Source: Algiphilus aromaticivorans DG1253 (GTDB lineage Bacteria; Pseudomonadota; Gammaproteobacteria; Nevskiales; Nevskiaceae). Taken from it: 64,000 nt of DNA. Positions 17,186 through 24,054 of the stretch are shown here, in pieces. A program made the position numbers and the translations under genes. Location: positions 434,001 through 498,000 of the forward strand of contig NZ_JPOG01000001.1 of the NCBI RefSeq assembly GCF_000733765.1. Direction: 5' to 3'. Positions within the stretch are counted from its first letter, which is position 1. The number at the start of each line of letters is the position of its first letter. Below the pieces are notes generated by a model. The model was not told where the DNA came from, did not search any database, and saw nothing but the letters and a program-made list of their open reading frames with translations.

Positions 17186-19726
17186 ATGCCGACGTCCAGA
17201 AGCGATGCGGGGTTACATACGGCCGCTGCCGGCGCCCTCGCTGCAGCGCCGGCTGATCGCTCGAGCGGTGCAGTAAGTTTGTGGGTCACGCTGCGCACGG
17301 TGCTCTCCCCCGGCCGCCCGCTGTGGCCATTCGTGGCCCTGCTGCTGATCGTCTTCCTGCTGCTTGCGATGATGTACGGCGCTTTGGCATTGAACCAGGG
17401 CATTCGCGGCTTCTCGGCCGGGGAAAGCGAGTGGTCGAAGGGCCGCAAGGAAGCGGTACACCAGTTGGAACGCTATCTCCACACTGGTGACGAGCAAGCC
17501 TGGGCGCGCTTCACCGACGGCCTGAAGGTGCCCCTGGCCTATCACCGCGCGCGTCTGGAAATGGATGAACCTGATTTCCGCATGCCAGTGGCGGTCTCGC
17601 ATATTGTCGCGGGAGGCTCGCACTCTGAGGACGCGCCCCTGATGGTGCGGCTGTACCGCTGGTTTGGCTGGCAGAGTGAGTTCGCCCACGCCATCGACGC
17701 CTGGCGGGAGGCAGATACCCATATCGTCGCGCTGGAAGCGTTGGCACTGCAGATCCGAAGCGCGCGACGCAACGACGCGATGACACCCGCGGCTTCCGAG
17801 CGGCTGCTCGCCCAGCTGGACCGCATCGACCTGGAGCTGCTACCGCTGGAAAGGGCCTTCTCCGAGCGTCTTGGCGAGGCGGCGCGATCGATGCAGGCTG
17901 TGCTTGCCGTTGTGTTGTTGTCTTCGGCCGTACTGCTGTTGGCCATGGGGGCCTGTGTCGTGCGCAAGGTCACTGCTCGCATCTTCATCGCGCGCACCTA
18001 TGAGGCCGAGGAGCGCTTCCGCAAGACCTTCGATGTGGCGCCGGTGGGGATCGCCCACATTGCCCTCGACGGTCGCTGGACGCACGTGAATGACAGCCTG
18101 TGCCGCATGCTCGGTTATCCGCGCGAGCGCCTGATCGGCGCGCGCGAGGTGGATTTCCTCGCGCTCGACGCCGGCGCTCGCGCCCAGCGCCCGGCTACAC
18201 TGCCGGTTCCGGGGTTGGCGGATACCTCGCTGGGCGAACGGCGCTACCAGCGGGCCGACGGCCATGCCGTCGTCGCGCAGCTGAACGTGACGCTGGTGCG
18301 CGACATCAACGGCCAGCCCTTGAACTACGTCGCTATCGCGCACGACGTCACCGAATCGCGGCGTCTGGCGCAGGAGCTGTCTTTCCGCGCCAAGCATGAT
18401 CTGCTCACAGGCTTGCTCAACCGTTACGAGTTCGAGCGCCGGTTGAAGCAGGCTGTCGATCGGGTGGCGCCGGATGGCGCGCCCTCTATGTTGTTCTACC
18501 TCGACCTTGATCAGTTCAAGGTCGTCAACGACACCTGCGGGCATATGGCTGGTGACGCCATGCTCACCGAGCTGGCGGCGCTCATCCGTGGCTGCCTGCG
18601 CGCCGGCGATACGCTGGCACGCTTGGGAGGCGACGAGTTCGGCATCCTGCTGCAGGAATGCCCGGTCGGCACCGCCGAGTGCATCGCCGAGAAGATCCGC
18701 TCCGAGATTGCCGCTTTCCGCTTCAGCTGGGGTACGCGCAGTTTCAGCCTGGGCGTGAGCATCGGTATCGTGCCCTTCTCGGCCGGTGAGTACGACGTAG
18801 CGCGGCTGCTCAGTGTGGCCGACCACGCCTGCTATGCCGCCAAGGAGGCTGGCCGCAACCAACTGTACGTATCGCATCCGGACGATGACAGCATTACGCG
18901 CCATCACGAGGAGATGGACTGGCTCGGCCGCCTGCAGGATGCGCACGACGAGGATCGCTTCCACCTCGTCTGGCAGCCCATCCTGCCTCTGGATCTCGCC
19001 CGTGACAGCCCGCCACGTCGCTTCGAAGTCCTGCTGCGTATGCGCGACCCCGACGGTAGCGTGATTCTGCCCGGCTCCTTCCTCGCTGCGGCCGAGCGCT
19101 ACGGCAAGATCATCGAGCTGGATTCCTGGGTCGTTACTACGGTGCTGGACTGGCTGAACGATAACGTCGACTGCGCCGAGCGCATTGACCAGATCAACGT
19201 CAACGTCAGCGGCGCGGCCATGAGCGACCCGCGCTACATTGATCTCGTCACTGCCCGCATCGCCCGGTCAGCCTTTCCAGCAGACCGCCTCTGCTTCGAG
19301 GTCACCGAGACCATGGCGATCTCGAATATCGACGCGGCCATCGCCTTCATGAATCGCCTCAGCGGTTACGGCTGCAGCTTCGCCCTCGACGATTTCGGCA
19401 TCGGCAGCTCATCCTTTGCCTATCTCAACGCCTTGCCCGTCGACCACGTGAAGATCGACGGCGCCTTCGTGCACGACCTCGACAGCGACCCGGTGCACGA
19501 GGCCATCACCCGCTGCATCATCGAGGTCGCGCACTCCATGGGCAAGGGCACCATCGCCGAGTTCGTCGAAACCGAGGGCGTTCGCCGCCGGCTCAAGCAA
19601 CTCGGCTGCGATCAGGTCCAGGGCTTCGCCATCGGCGCCCCCACCGGTCTGGGCGACTTCACGCTCCGCCCGGCGCGAGTGGGGCGGCCGGTGCTCATCG
19701 ACGTGACGGAGCGCATGGCCGTATAG
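17186..19726 (+). CDS. Membrane PAS-GGDEF-EAL c-di-GMP turnover protein
   Basis: The 846-residue protein has two membrane segments (PLWPFVALLLIVFLLL near residue 45 and VLAVVLLSSAVLLLAMG near 240) around a helical periplasmic sensor, then PAS (AEERFRKTFDVAPVG onward), GGDEF with an intact LARLGGDEFG, and EAL with EVLLR in place of EALLR, FEVTET, LDDFGIGSSS and AEFVETEGV. Most phosphodiesterase residues are therefore present, so either or both activities may operate. The N-terminus is uncertain: the frame runs back to 17009 and the ATG at 17186 was chosen because it lies shortly before the first membrane segment. Confidence 0.87.
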   Translation: MPTSRSDAGLHTAAAGALAAAPADRSSGAVSLWVTLRTVLSPGRPLWPFVALLLIVFLLLAMMYGALALNQGIRGFSAGESEWSKGRKEAVHQLERYLHTGDEQAWARFTDGLKVPLAYHRARLEMDEPDFRMPVAVSHIVAGGSHSEDAPLMVRLYRWFGWQSEFAHAIDAWREADTHIVALEALALQIRSARRNDAMTPAASERLLAQLDRIDLELLPLERAFSERLGEAARSMQAVLAVVLLSSAVLLLAMGACVVRKVTARIFIARTYEAEERFRKTFDVAPVGIAHIALDGRWTHVNDSLCRMLGYPRERLIGAREVDFLALDAGARAQRPATLPVPGLADTSLGERRYQRADGHAVVAQLNVTLVRDINGQPLNYVAIAHDVTESRRLAQELSFRAKHDLLTGLLNRYEFERRLKQAVDRVAPDGAPSMLFYLDLDQFKVVNDTCGHMAGDAMLTELAALIRGCLRAGDTLARLGGDEFGILLQECPVGTAECIAEKIRSEIAAFRFSWGTRSFSLGVSIGIVPFSAGEYDVARLLSVADHACYAAKEAGRNQLYVSHPDDDSITRHHEEMDWLGRLQDAHDEDRFHLVWQPILPLDLARDSPPRRFEVLLRMRDPDGSVILPGSFLAAAERYGKIIELDSWVVTTVLDWLNDNVDCAERIDQINVNVSGAAMSDPRYIDLVTARIARSAFPADRLCFEVTETMAISNIDAAIAFMNRLSGYGCSFALDDFGIGSSSFAYLNALPVDHVKIDGAFVHDLDSDPVHEAITRCIIEVAHSMGKGTIAEFVETEGVRRRLKQLGCDQVQGFAIGAPTGLGDFTLRPARVGRPVLIDVTERMAV

Positions 19727-19754
19727 CCTGCGCGAGGTTCCGACGGTCGATGCT

Positions 19755-19771
19755 TTTCAGGCTGCCTGAAA
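19755..19771. terminator. Small hairpin between convergent genes
   Basis: TTTCAGG and CCTGAAA pair around the loop CTG, in the 92-bp gap between the convergent GGDEF-EAL gene and the small acidic gene. There is no clear T-run on either side. Confidence 0.3.
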
Positions 19772-19818
19772 GCGCATTCCGAGGAACGGCCGGCCTTCCG
19801 CACAGCGGGCAGCGGGCG

Positions 19819-20007
19819 CTAGTTCCCGCCTTCTTCCTTTTTCCTCTGCTCCCGCATGTCGTCCTGGTCATCGGTTGTGGTCGTCGAGCCAGGCGGATCG
19901 CTGGCCGGAAAGGTCTCGTCTAGGGATTCGTCGACGATCTCCTCCGTGTGCTTCTCGTCCCCGGTCTTTTCGCTCTCGCGATCCTGCTTCCGGTCCTTGG
20001 TGCTCAT
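19819..20007 (-). CDS. Small acidic hydrophilic protein (62 aa)
   Basis: The 62-residue product is almost wholly charged, with a central EEIVDESLDETFPASDPP. The DETFPASDPP core is a recurring motif of small bacterial proteins that I recognise but cannot assign a function to. It has no hydrophobic segment and is probably disordered. The ATG at 20007 is preceded by GGGAG. It is 82 bp downstream of the ECF41 gene on the same strand and might be read through from that operon. Confidence 0.75.
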   Translation of the reverse strand: MSTKDRKQDRESEKTGDEKHTEEIVDESLDETFPASDPPGSTTTTDDQDDMREQRKKEEGGN

Positions 20008-20089
20008 TCAGCGTCTCCCACAATTGGATGGACGTACCCAGCATGGGGCCGCGGCGGGCGGTGGGCAATAGCCTCCATCAATGCATGCC

Positions 20090-21025
20090 TTAAGCGCAGC
20101 CCGCGCCGGCCGGTAGATGCCCGGAGTCGCGTCCGTGCCGCGCGTCCAGATGCTGCAGCTTGTCAGGGTTGCGCACGATGAAGATGCCGCAGATGCAGCC
20201 GGCTTTGTCCGCCTCCAGGGCCACTGTCTGGATAGGCGTGCCGTCGGGGTAGTGCACCAGATAGCCGGGCAGCCCGTTGACAGTGCCGGGCGTGAAGCGC
20301 GCGTCGACCGGCGGCGGATACTTGCGCGCCAGGCCGTGCAGTACGCGCGCAACGCGATCGCGGCCGTGCACGGGGATGCCGATCGCGACGACGCGGCCGC
20401 CACCGTCGGAGACCAGGCGCGCGTCCTCGGCCAGCATCGCTTTCAGCGCGTCGAGCTCGCCGCTGCGCAGCGCCTGCAGAAAGGCCTCGGCCAGCCGTTG
20501 ACCGGACTCCCCGGAAACCCGGTAGCGCGGCCGTGCTTCGCGCACCCGCGCCCGCGCCCGCGCGGCAAGCTGGCGACAGGCCGCCGGTGAGCGCTCCAGG
20601 GCCCGCGCGACCTCCTCGAAATCGGTTTCGAAGACATCGTGCAGCAGAAAGGCCGCGCGCTCGGCCGGGGACAGGCGTTCCAGTGTAAGCATGAAGGCGT
20701 AGGAGATATCGTCGGCGAGTTCACCCACGGCCGCAGGGTCCTGCTGCTGCTCATCTCCATCCAGCACCGGCTCCGGTCGCCACGGCCCGACATAGACCTC
20801 GCGCCGTGCTTGCGCGGACTTCAGGCGGTCCAGGCTGAGGTGCGCCACGATCCGGCGCAGGAATGCACCCGGCTGCATTACGGAATCATGGTCGGCCTCG
20901 CGCCAGCGCAGCCAGGCCTCCTGAACGATGTCTTCGGCCTCTGCGTGGGAGCCGAGCATGCGGTAGGCCAGCCCGTGCAGATGCCGACGCTGGGCCTCGA
21001 AGGCGCTGGCCGCGGCGGGCTTCAT
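20090..21025 (-). CDS. ECF41-group RNA polymerase sigma factor with C-terminal regulatory domain
   Basis: The 311-residue protein has sigma region 2 (LAYRMLGSHAEAEDIVQEAWLR, residues 19-40) and region 4 (about 110-165), followed by a SnoaL-like C-terminal domain. The group signatures are all present: WRPEP (82-86; usually WLPEP) in the linker, DGGGR (207-211) and NPDKL (286-290). In ECF41 factors this fused domain replaces a separate anti-sigma factor and tunes activity. The ATG at 21025 overlaps the CMD gene's TGA (ATGA), so the two are translationally coupled. The in-frame extension to 21265 lies inside that gene and is not used. Confidence 0.92.
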   Translation of the reverse strand: MKPAAASAFEAQRRHLHGLAYRMLGSHAEAEDIVQEAWLRWREADHDSVMQPGAFLRRIVAHLSLDRLKSAQARREVYVGPWRPEPVLDGDEQQQDPAAVGELADDISYAFMLTLERLSPAERAAFLLHDVFETDFEEVARALERSPAACRQLAARARARVREARPRYRVSGESGQRLAEAFLQALRSGELDALKAMLAEDARLVSDGGGRVVAIGIPVHGRDRVARVLHGLARKYPPPVDARFTPGTVNGLPGYLVHYPDGTPIQTVALEADKAGCICGIFIVRNPDKLQHLDARHGRDSGHLPAGAGCA

Positions 21026-21588
21026 GCCGGGCTGGTTGCGCCCGTCAGCGTCGGTCGCGCCGGTGCGGCTTCCGCGTCGCCGATGCGCAGCCGCGTGCAT
21101 GTCCGGCCGTGTCCGAGGGCGTACTTCAGTGTTGGGAAGACGCGCGCGCTGGCGATAGCCAGCGCTAGCGAAGCGACGGCGCGATCGCCCCAGCGTTGCC
21201 GGATCGTGTCGCGCAGTGCGTCGGCCTCCGGATCGTGCGCCAGCACGGCCGTCGCAAAGCGCCATCCCAGGGCGGTGCTCTCGTCCATGCCGTCAGCATC
21301 GCCGGCCACCACGGCGCGCAGCAACTCGGGGGCAACCCCGTCGCGTTCGGCCATGGTGACCACCAGCTGGGCGCAGGGGCCGCAGTCCTCGGTCAGCGTT
21401 GCGGCAAGTCGTGCGGCGTGCCAGGCCGGCGCTGGCAGGTTCTCGCGGTAGCGCGCCATGCCCATGAATCGGGAAAAGCGCATAAAGGCGTCGCGACTGA
21501 TCTCCAGCAGCTCATGGGCGTAGCCCATGTCGTAATCGAAATCCGCCTCGAAGCGGCGCAGGCGTCGGTGCAGCAAGCGCTTGAGCAT
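21022..21588 (-). CDS. Carboxymuconolactone decarboxylase-like (AhpD-fold) protein, ECF41 partner
   Basis: The 188-residue helical protein has a CxxC pair in TEDCGPC (Cys69, Cys72) as in AhpD/CMD-fold redox proteins. ECF41 sigma factors are known to be linked to a CMD, oxidoreductase or epimerase gene that is their main target, so the context fits well. The ATG at 21588 lies 8 bp after GGAG; a GTG two codons upstream is too close to that site. The 3' end overlaps the sigma factor start by 4 bp. Confidence 0.85.
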   Translation of the reverse strand: MLKRLLHRRLRRFEADFDYDMGYAHELLEISRDAFMRFSRFMGMARYRENLPAPAWHAARLAATLTEDCGPCAQLVVTMAERDGVAPELLRAVVAGDADGMDESTALGWRFATAVLAHDPEADALRDTIRQRWGDRAVASLALAIASARVFPTLKYALGHGRTCTRLRIGDAEAAPARPTLTGATSPA

Positions 21589-21600
21589 CGTCACTTCTCC

Positions 21601-21993
21601 TTATCGTTGGGTAGGGGAGCGGGGCCACGCCAGCGCCAGTACCAGCGCCGGTACCAGGATCACGAGCGCGAAGTCCTGCGCCAGATGCGCCAATGAGGCG
21701 CGGCCGGCGGCGGCGTCCCAAAGGTGCACGAGGGCGTGCAGGGCGAGGAAGGCGCCACCTGCCAGCGCAGCCGGACGTCCGCCAGCGCGACCCAGCGCGA
21801 GCCAGATCAGCGCGCCGCCGGCCACCAGATAAGCCGCGCCGATGTCGCGCACGAAGTGCGCGTTGAAGGGCCCGGTGGCCCGCACGGTGGGCAGCGTGTG
21901 GTACCAGCTCTCCGGCCCGAGCAGCATGAACAGGCCGTTGCCGGCCAGCCCCAGCGCCAGCATCCACAGTGTTATCAATCGCATTCTCGTCAT
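21601..21993 (-). CDS. Four-helix membrane protein, first gene of the ECF41 operon
   Basis: The 130-residue protein has four hydrophobic segments with the motifs ESWYHTLPTVRATGPFNAHFVRDIG and ALHALVHLWD. The layout (short loops, Trp-Tyr after the first helix, His in the third) recalls small DoxX-like or DUF4345-like proteins, but I cannot assign a family firmly. AGGAG lies 8 bp before the ATG at 21993. Only 12 bp separate its stop from the CMD start. It is directly behind the ECF41-type promoter, so it should be part of the same response. Confidence 0.75.
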   Translation of the reverse strand: MTRMRLITLWMLALGLAGNGLFMLLGPESWYHTLPTVRATGPFNAHFVRDIGAAYLVAGGALIWLALGRAGGRPAALAGGAFLALHALVHLWDAAAGRASLAHLAQDFALVILVPALVLALAWPRSPTQR

Positions 21994-22016
21994 CGAAGGC
22001 AGCTCCTTGCCCTAAT

Positions 22017-22043
22017 GACGAGATGGCCGCGCGCCGTGTGACA
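22017..22043 (-). promoter_or_regulatory. ECF41-type promoter
   Basis: Read on the minus strand, TGTCACA (22043-22037) is followed after exactly 16 bp by CGTC (22020-22017). This is the motif reported for ECF41 sigma factors (TGTCACA, N16, CGTC), from memory. It lies 24 bp before the first ATG of the membrane protein-CMD-sigma operon, so the sigma factor probably drives its own operon. Confidence 0.8.
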
Positions 22044-22085
22044 TGCCCTTCCGGCTGAGTGCTCGCACGCCCGGTGGCGGTACGG

Positions 22086-22382
22086 TCAGTCCGTGCTGTC
22101 GAGCTCCGCGACGTAATCCGGCAGCTTCTCCGCGAATTCCGGAAAGTAGGTCGGAATCACGCTCAGATCGAAGCGCTTCAGAATTGATTGCCGCGGCTCG
22201 CGGTCCAGAAGGAAAGCGAAGGCTGCCTCGACGCAGCGCGCCGGTGGACAGTTCTGGCCGACGTAGCGCGCCATATCGGCCTGGCGCATCGTCACCTCGA
22301 AGCGGGCTTCGCCTGCGTCGTCACGCAGGGTGACCCGAAAGCGCTTCGGGTCGTCGTCGGAAAGCTGCTCGACTTCAATCAT
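22086..22382 (-). CDS. Conserved hypothetical protein (98 aa)
   Basis: The 98-residue soluble protein begins MIEVEQLSDDDPKRFRVTL and contains PPARCVEAAFAFLLDREP and DLSVIPTYFPEF, a pattern I associate with a small conserved proteobacterial family without a known role. A GAGG site lies 9 bp before the ATG at 22382. It is divergent from the GTPase gene across a 200-bp gap in which I identify no specific site. Confidence 0.7.
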   Translation of the reverse strand: MIEVEQLSDDDPKRFRVTLRDDAGEARFEVTMRQADMARYVGQNCPPARCVEAAFAFLLDREPRQSILKRFDLSVIPTYFPEFAEKLPDYVAELDSTD

Positions 22383-22582
22383 CGCTGTCGCCTCGGCATT
22401 TGTCCTGGGGCGTGGCTCAGCTTGCCGGATCCACTGCCAGAGTGCGTGCTCCTGCTCCGCGCGCAGCAGGGGCCGGTCTATGTCGCGAACATGCGTCGGC
22501 CGCGTGGTTCGGCTAGCGCGCGTGGCTTGACCGACCCAAGGGCCGGCGAGATACTGCGGTACAGCTGGTCGGATACCCTTAG

Positions 22583-23998
22583 TTGAATTCTTCCGCCGAA
22601 ACGCGCCATGCCGCTACTCTCGAGGAGCATCTGAAGCGCGAGAATCCGCTGCTGCTCGAGCCGCTGGCGGAGTTCCGAAAACTGGACCGCGTGGCTCGCG
22701 GCCTCGGCCTGCTGGCCCCTGACGACAGCTTCACACGGCGCGTGCCCTGGTGGCCGGTGATCTCTCTGTTGGGCACTTTCTCGGCGGGCAAGTCCACCTT
22801 CATCAACGGCTATCTGGGGCTGGAGCTACAACGCACCGGCAATCAGGCTGTGGACGATCGCTTCACGGTGATCTGTTACGGCGAGGAGGAAGAGCCGCGC
22901 ACTCTACCGGGCTCGGCGCTGGATGCTGATCCGCGCTTTCCCTTCTACCGGATCAGCGGAGACATCGACGAGGTCGCGGCCGGCGAGGGTCGGCGGATCA
23001 ATACCTACCTGCAATTGCGCGCCTGCAATTCCGAGGCCGTTCGCGGCAAGATTCTGCTGGACTCGCCGGGTTTCGACGCGGACAGCCAGCGCACCGCCAC
23101 GCTGCGCATCACTGATCGCATCATCGACCTTTCCGACCTGGTGCTGGTGTTCTTCGACGCGCGCCATCCCGAGCCGGGCTCGATGCGTGACACCCTCCAG
23201 CACCTGGTGGCCGGCACCATCGCCCGCGATGACGCCTCCAAGTTTGTGTTCGTCCTCAACCAGATCGACGCGGCCGCGGCCGAGGACAACCCGGAAGACT
23301 TGGTTGGCGCCTGGCAGCGGGCGCTGGCCTCTGCCGGCCTCACTGCGGGGCATTTCCTGCGTATCTACGACGAGCAGGCCGCCGCGCCGATTGCGGACGA
23401 GACTCTGGCAACGCGCTTCAAGGCCAAGAAGGATGAGGACATGGCCGAGATTCACCGGCGTATTCGCGCGGTGGAGGTGGACCGCACCTACCGTGTCGTG
23501 GAGTTGCTGCAAAGCGCCGCCGAGACGCTGCGCGGCGTCGGGGGCGCGCAGGATTTGCGCGAATACCGCCGGCAATGGCGCAGCCGCACCCTGCTGTATG
23601 ACGGGCTGGCGCTGGTGCCCGTGGTGTTGGCGCTGCTGGCCGGATTGTTCTGGGCCAATGACGGCACCCGCAGCCTGTTGAGCACCCTGTTTTCCGGCAC
23701 GATCATGGGCTGGATCCTCGTCGTAGGCGTTGCCGCCGTGGCGGTGGCCGCACACCTGAGCCTGCGCGAGTTCGCCGCCAAGGGAATCGCCAAGAAGATT
23801 CCGCCCGCTTGGCAGCAGCCCTTCCGGCTGGACATGCGTCGGGCCTTCAACAAGGGCAAGCCATGGTGGCGCAGCATGCTGCTGGCCAACCCCCCGGGCT
23901 GGAATCCGCTGGCGCGGCGCCGAGTGAATAAAGTCGTCGCCAACCGCGAAACCATGGTGCAGCGGCTCAATGACCGCTTCACCATGCCCTCGGGGTAG
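22583..23998 (+). CDS. Dynamin-like GTPase with C-terminal membrane segments
   Basis: The 471-residue protein has a G domain with P-loop GTFSAGKST (64-72), a G3-type DSPGFD, and G4 NQID, set as in bacterial dynamin-family proteins that start with FSAGKSTFIN. Two hydrophobic segments (VPVVLALLAGLFW and GWILVVGVAAVAVAAHLSL, about 340-395) suggest membrane anchoring. It may act in membrane remodelling or stress. The start is TTG at 22583; no in-frame ATG precedes the G domain. The short helical tail is smaller than in full BDLPs. Confidence 0.82.
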   Translation: MNSSAETRHAATLEEHLKRENPLLLEPLAEFRKLDRVARGLGLLAPDDSFTRRVPWWPVISLLGTFSAGKSTFINGYLGLELQRTGNQAVDDRFTVICYGEEEEPRTLPGSALDADPRFPFYRISGDIDEVAAGEGRRINTYLQLRACNSEAVRGKILLDSPGFDADSQRTATLRITDRIIDLSDLVLVFFDARHPEPGSMRDTLQHLVAGTIARDDASKFVFVLNQIDAAAAEDNPEDLVGAWQRALASAGLTAGHFLRIYDEQAAAPIADETLATRFKAKKDEDMAEIHRRIRAVEVDRTYRVVELLQSAAETLRGVGGAQDLREYRRQWRSRTLLYDGLALVPVVLALLAGLFWANDGTRSLLSTLFSGTIMGWILVVGVAAVAVAAHLSLREFAAKGIAKKIPPAWQQPFRLDMRRAFNKGKPWWRSMLLANPPGWNPLARRRVNKVVANRETMVQRLNDRFTMPSG

Positions 23999-24054
23999 CG
24001 TCGCTACGGCGGCCTGTTGGGAGCCCGGGGCGCGCGGTTCCCGGTGCCCTCCGG

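Noticed and set aside
19755-19771. AGGCTGCCTGAA inside a hairpin resembles a Neisseriaceae DNA-uptake word dialect
   Set aside because: Only one copy is seen in 64 kb, and the rest of the window does not look like Neisseriaceae; chance is the simpler explanation.
20090-21265. The 391-codon extended version of the ECF41 gene
   Set aside because: The added 80 residues lie wholly inside the CMD gene, are Arg-rich and lack any sigma-factor feature; the ATGA overlap marks the true start.
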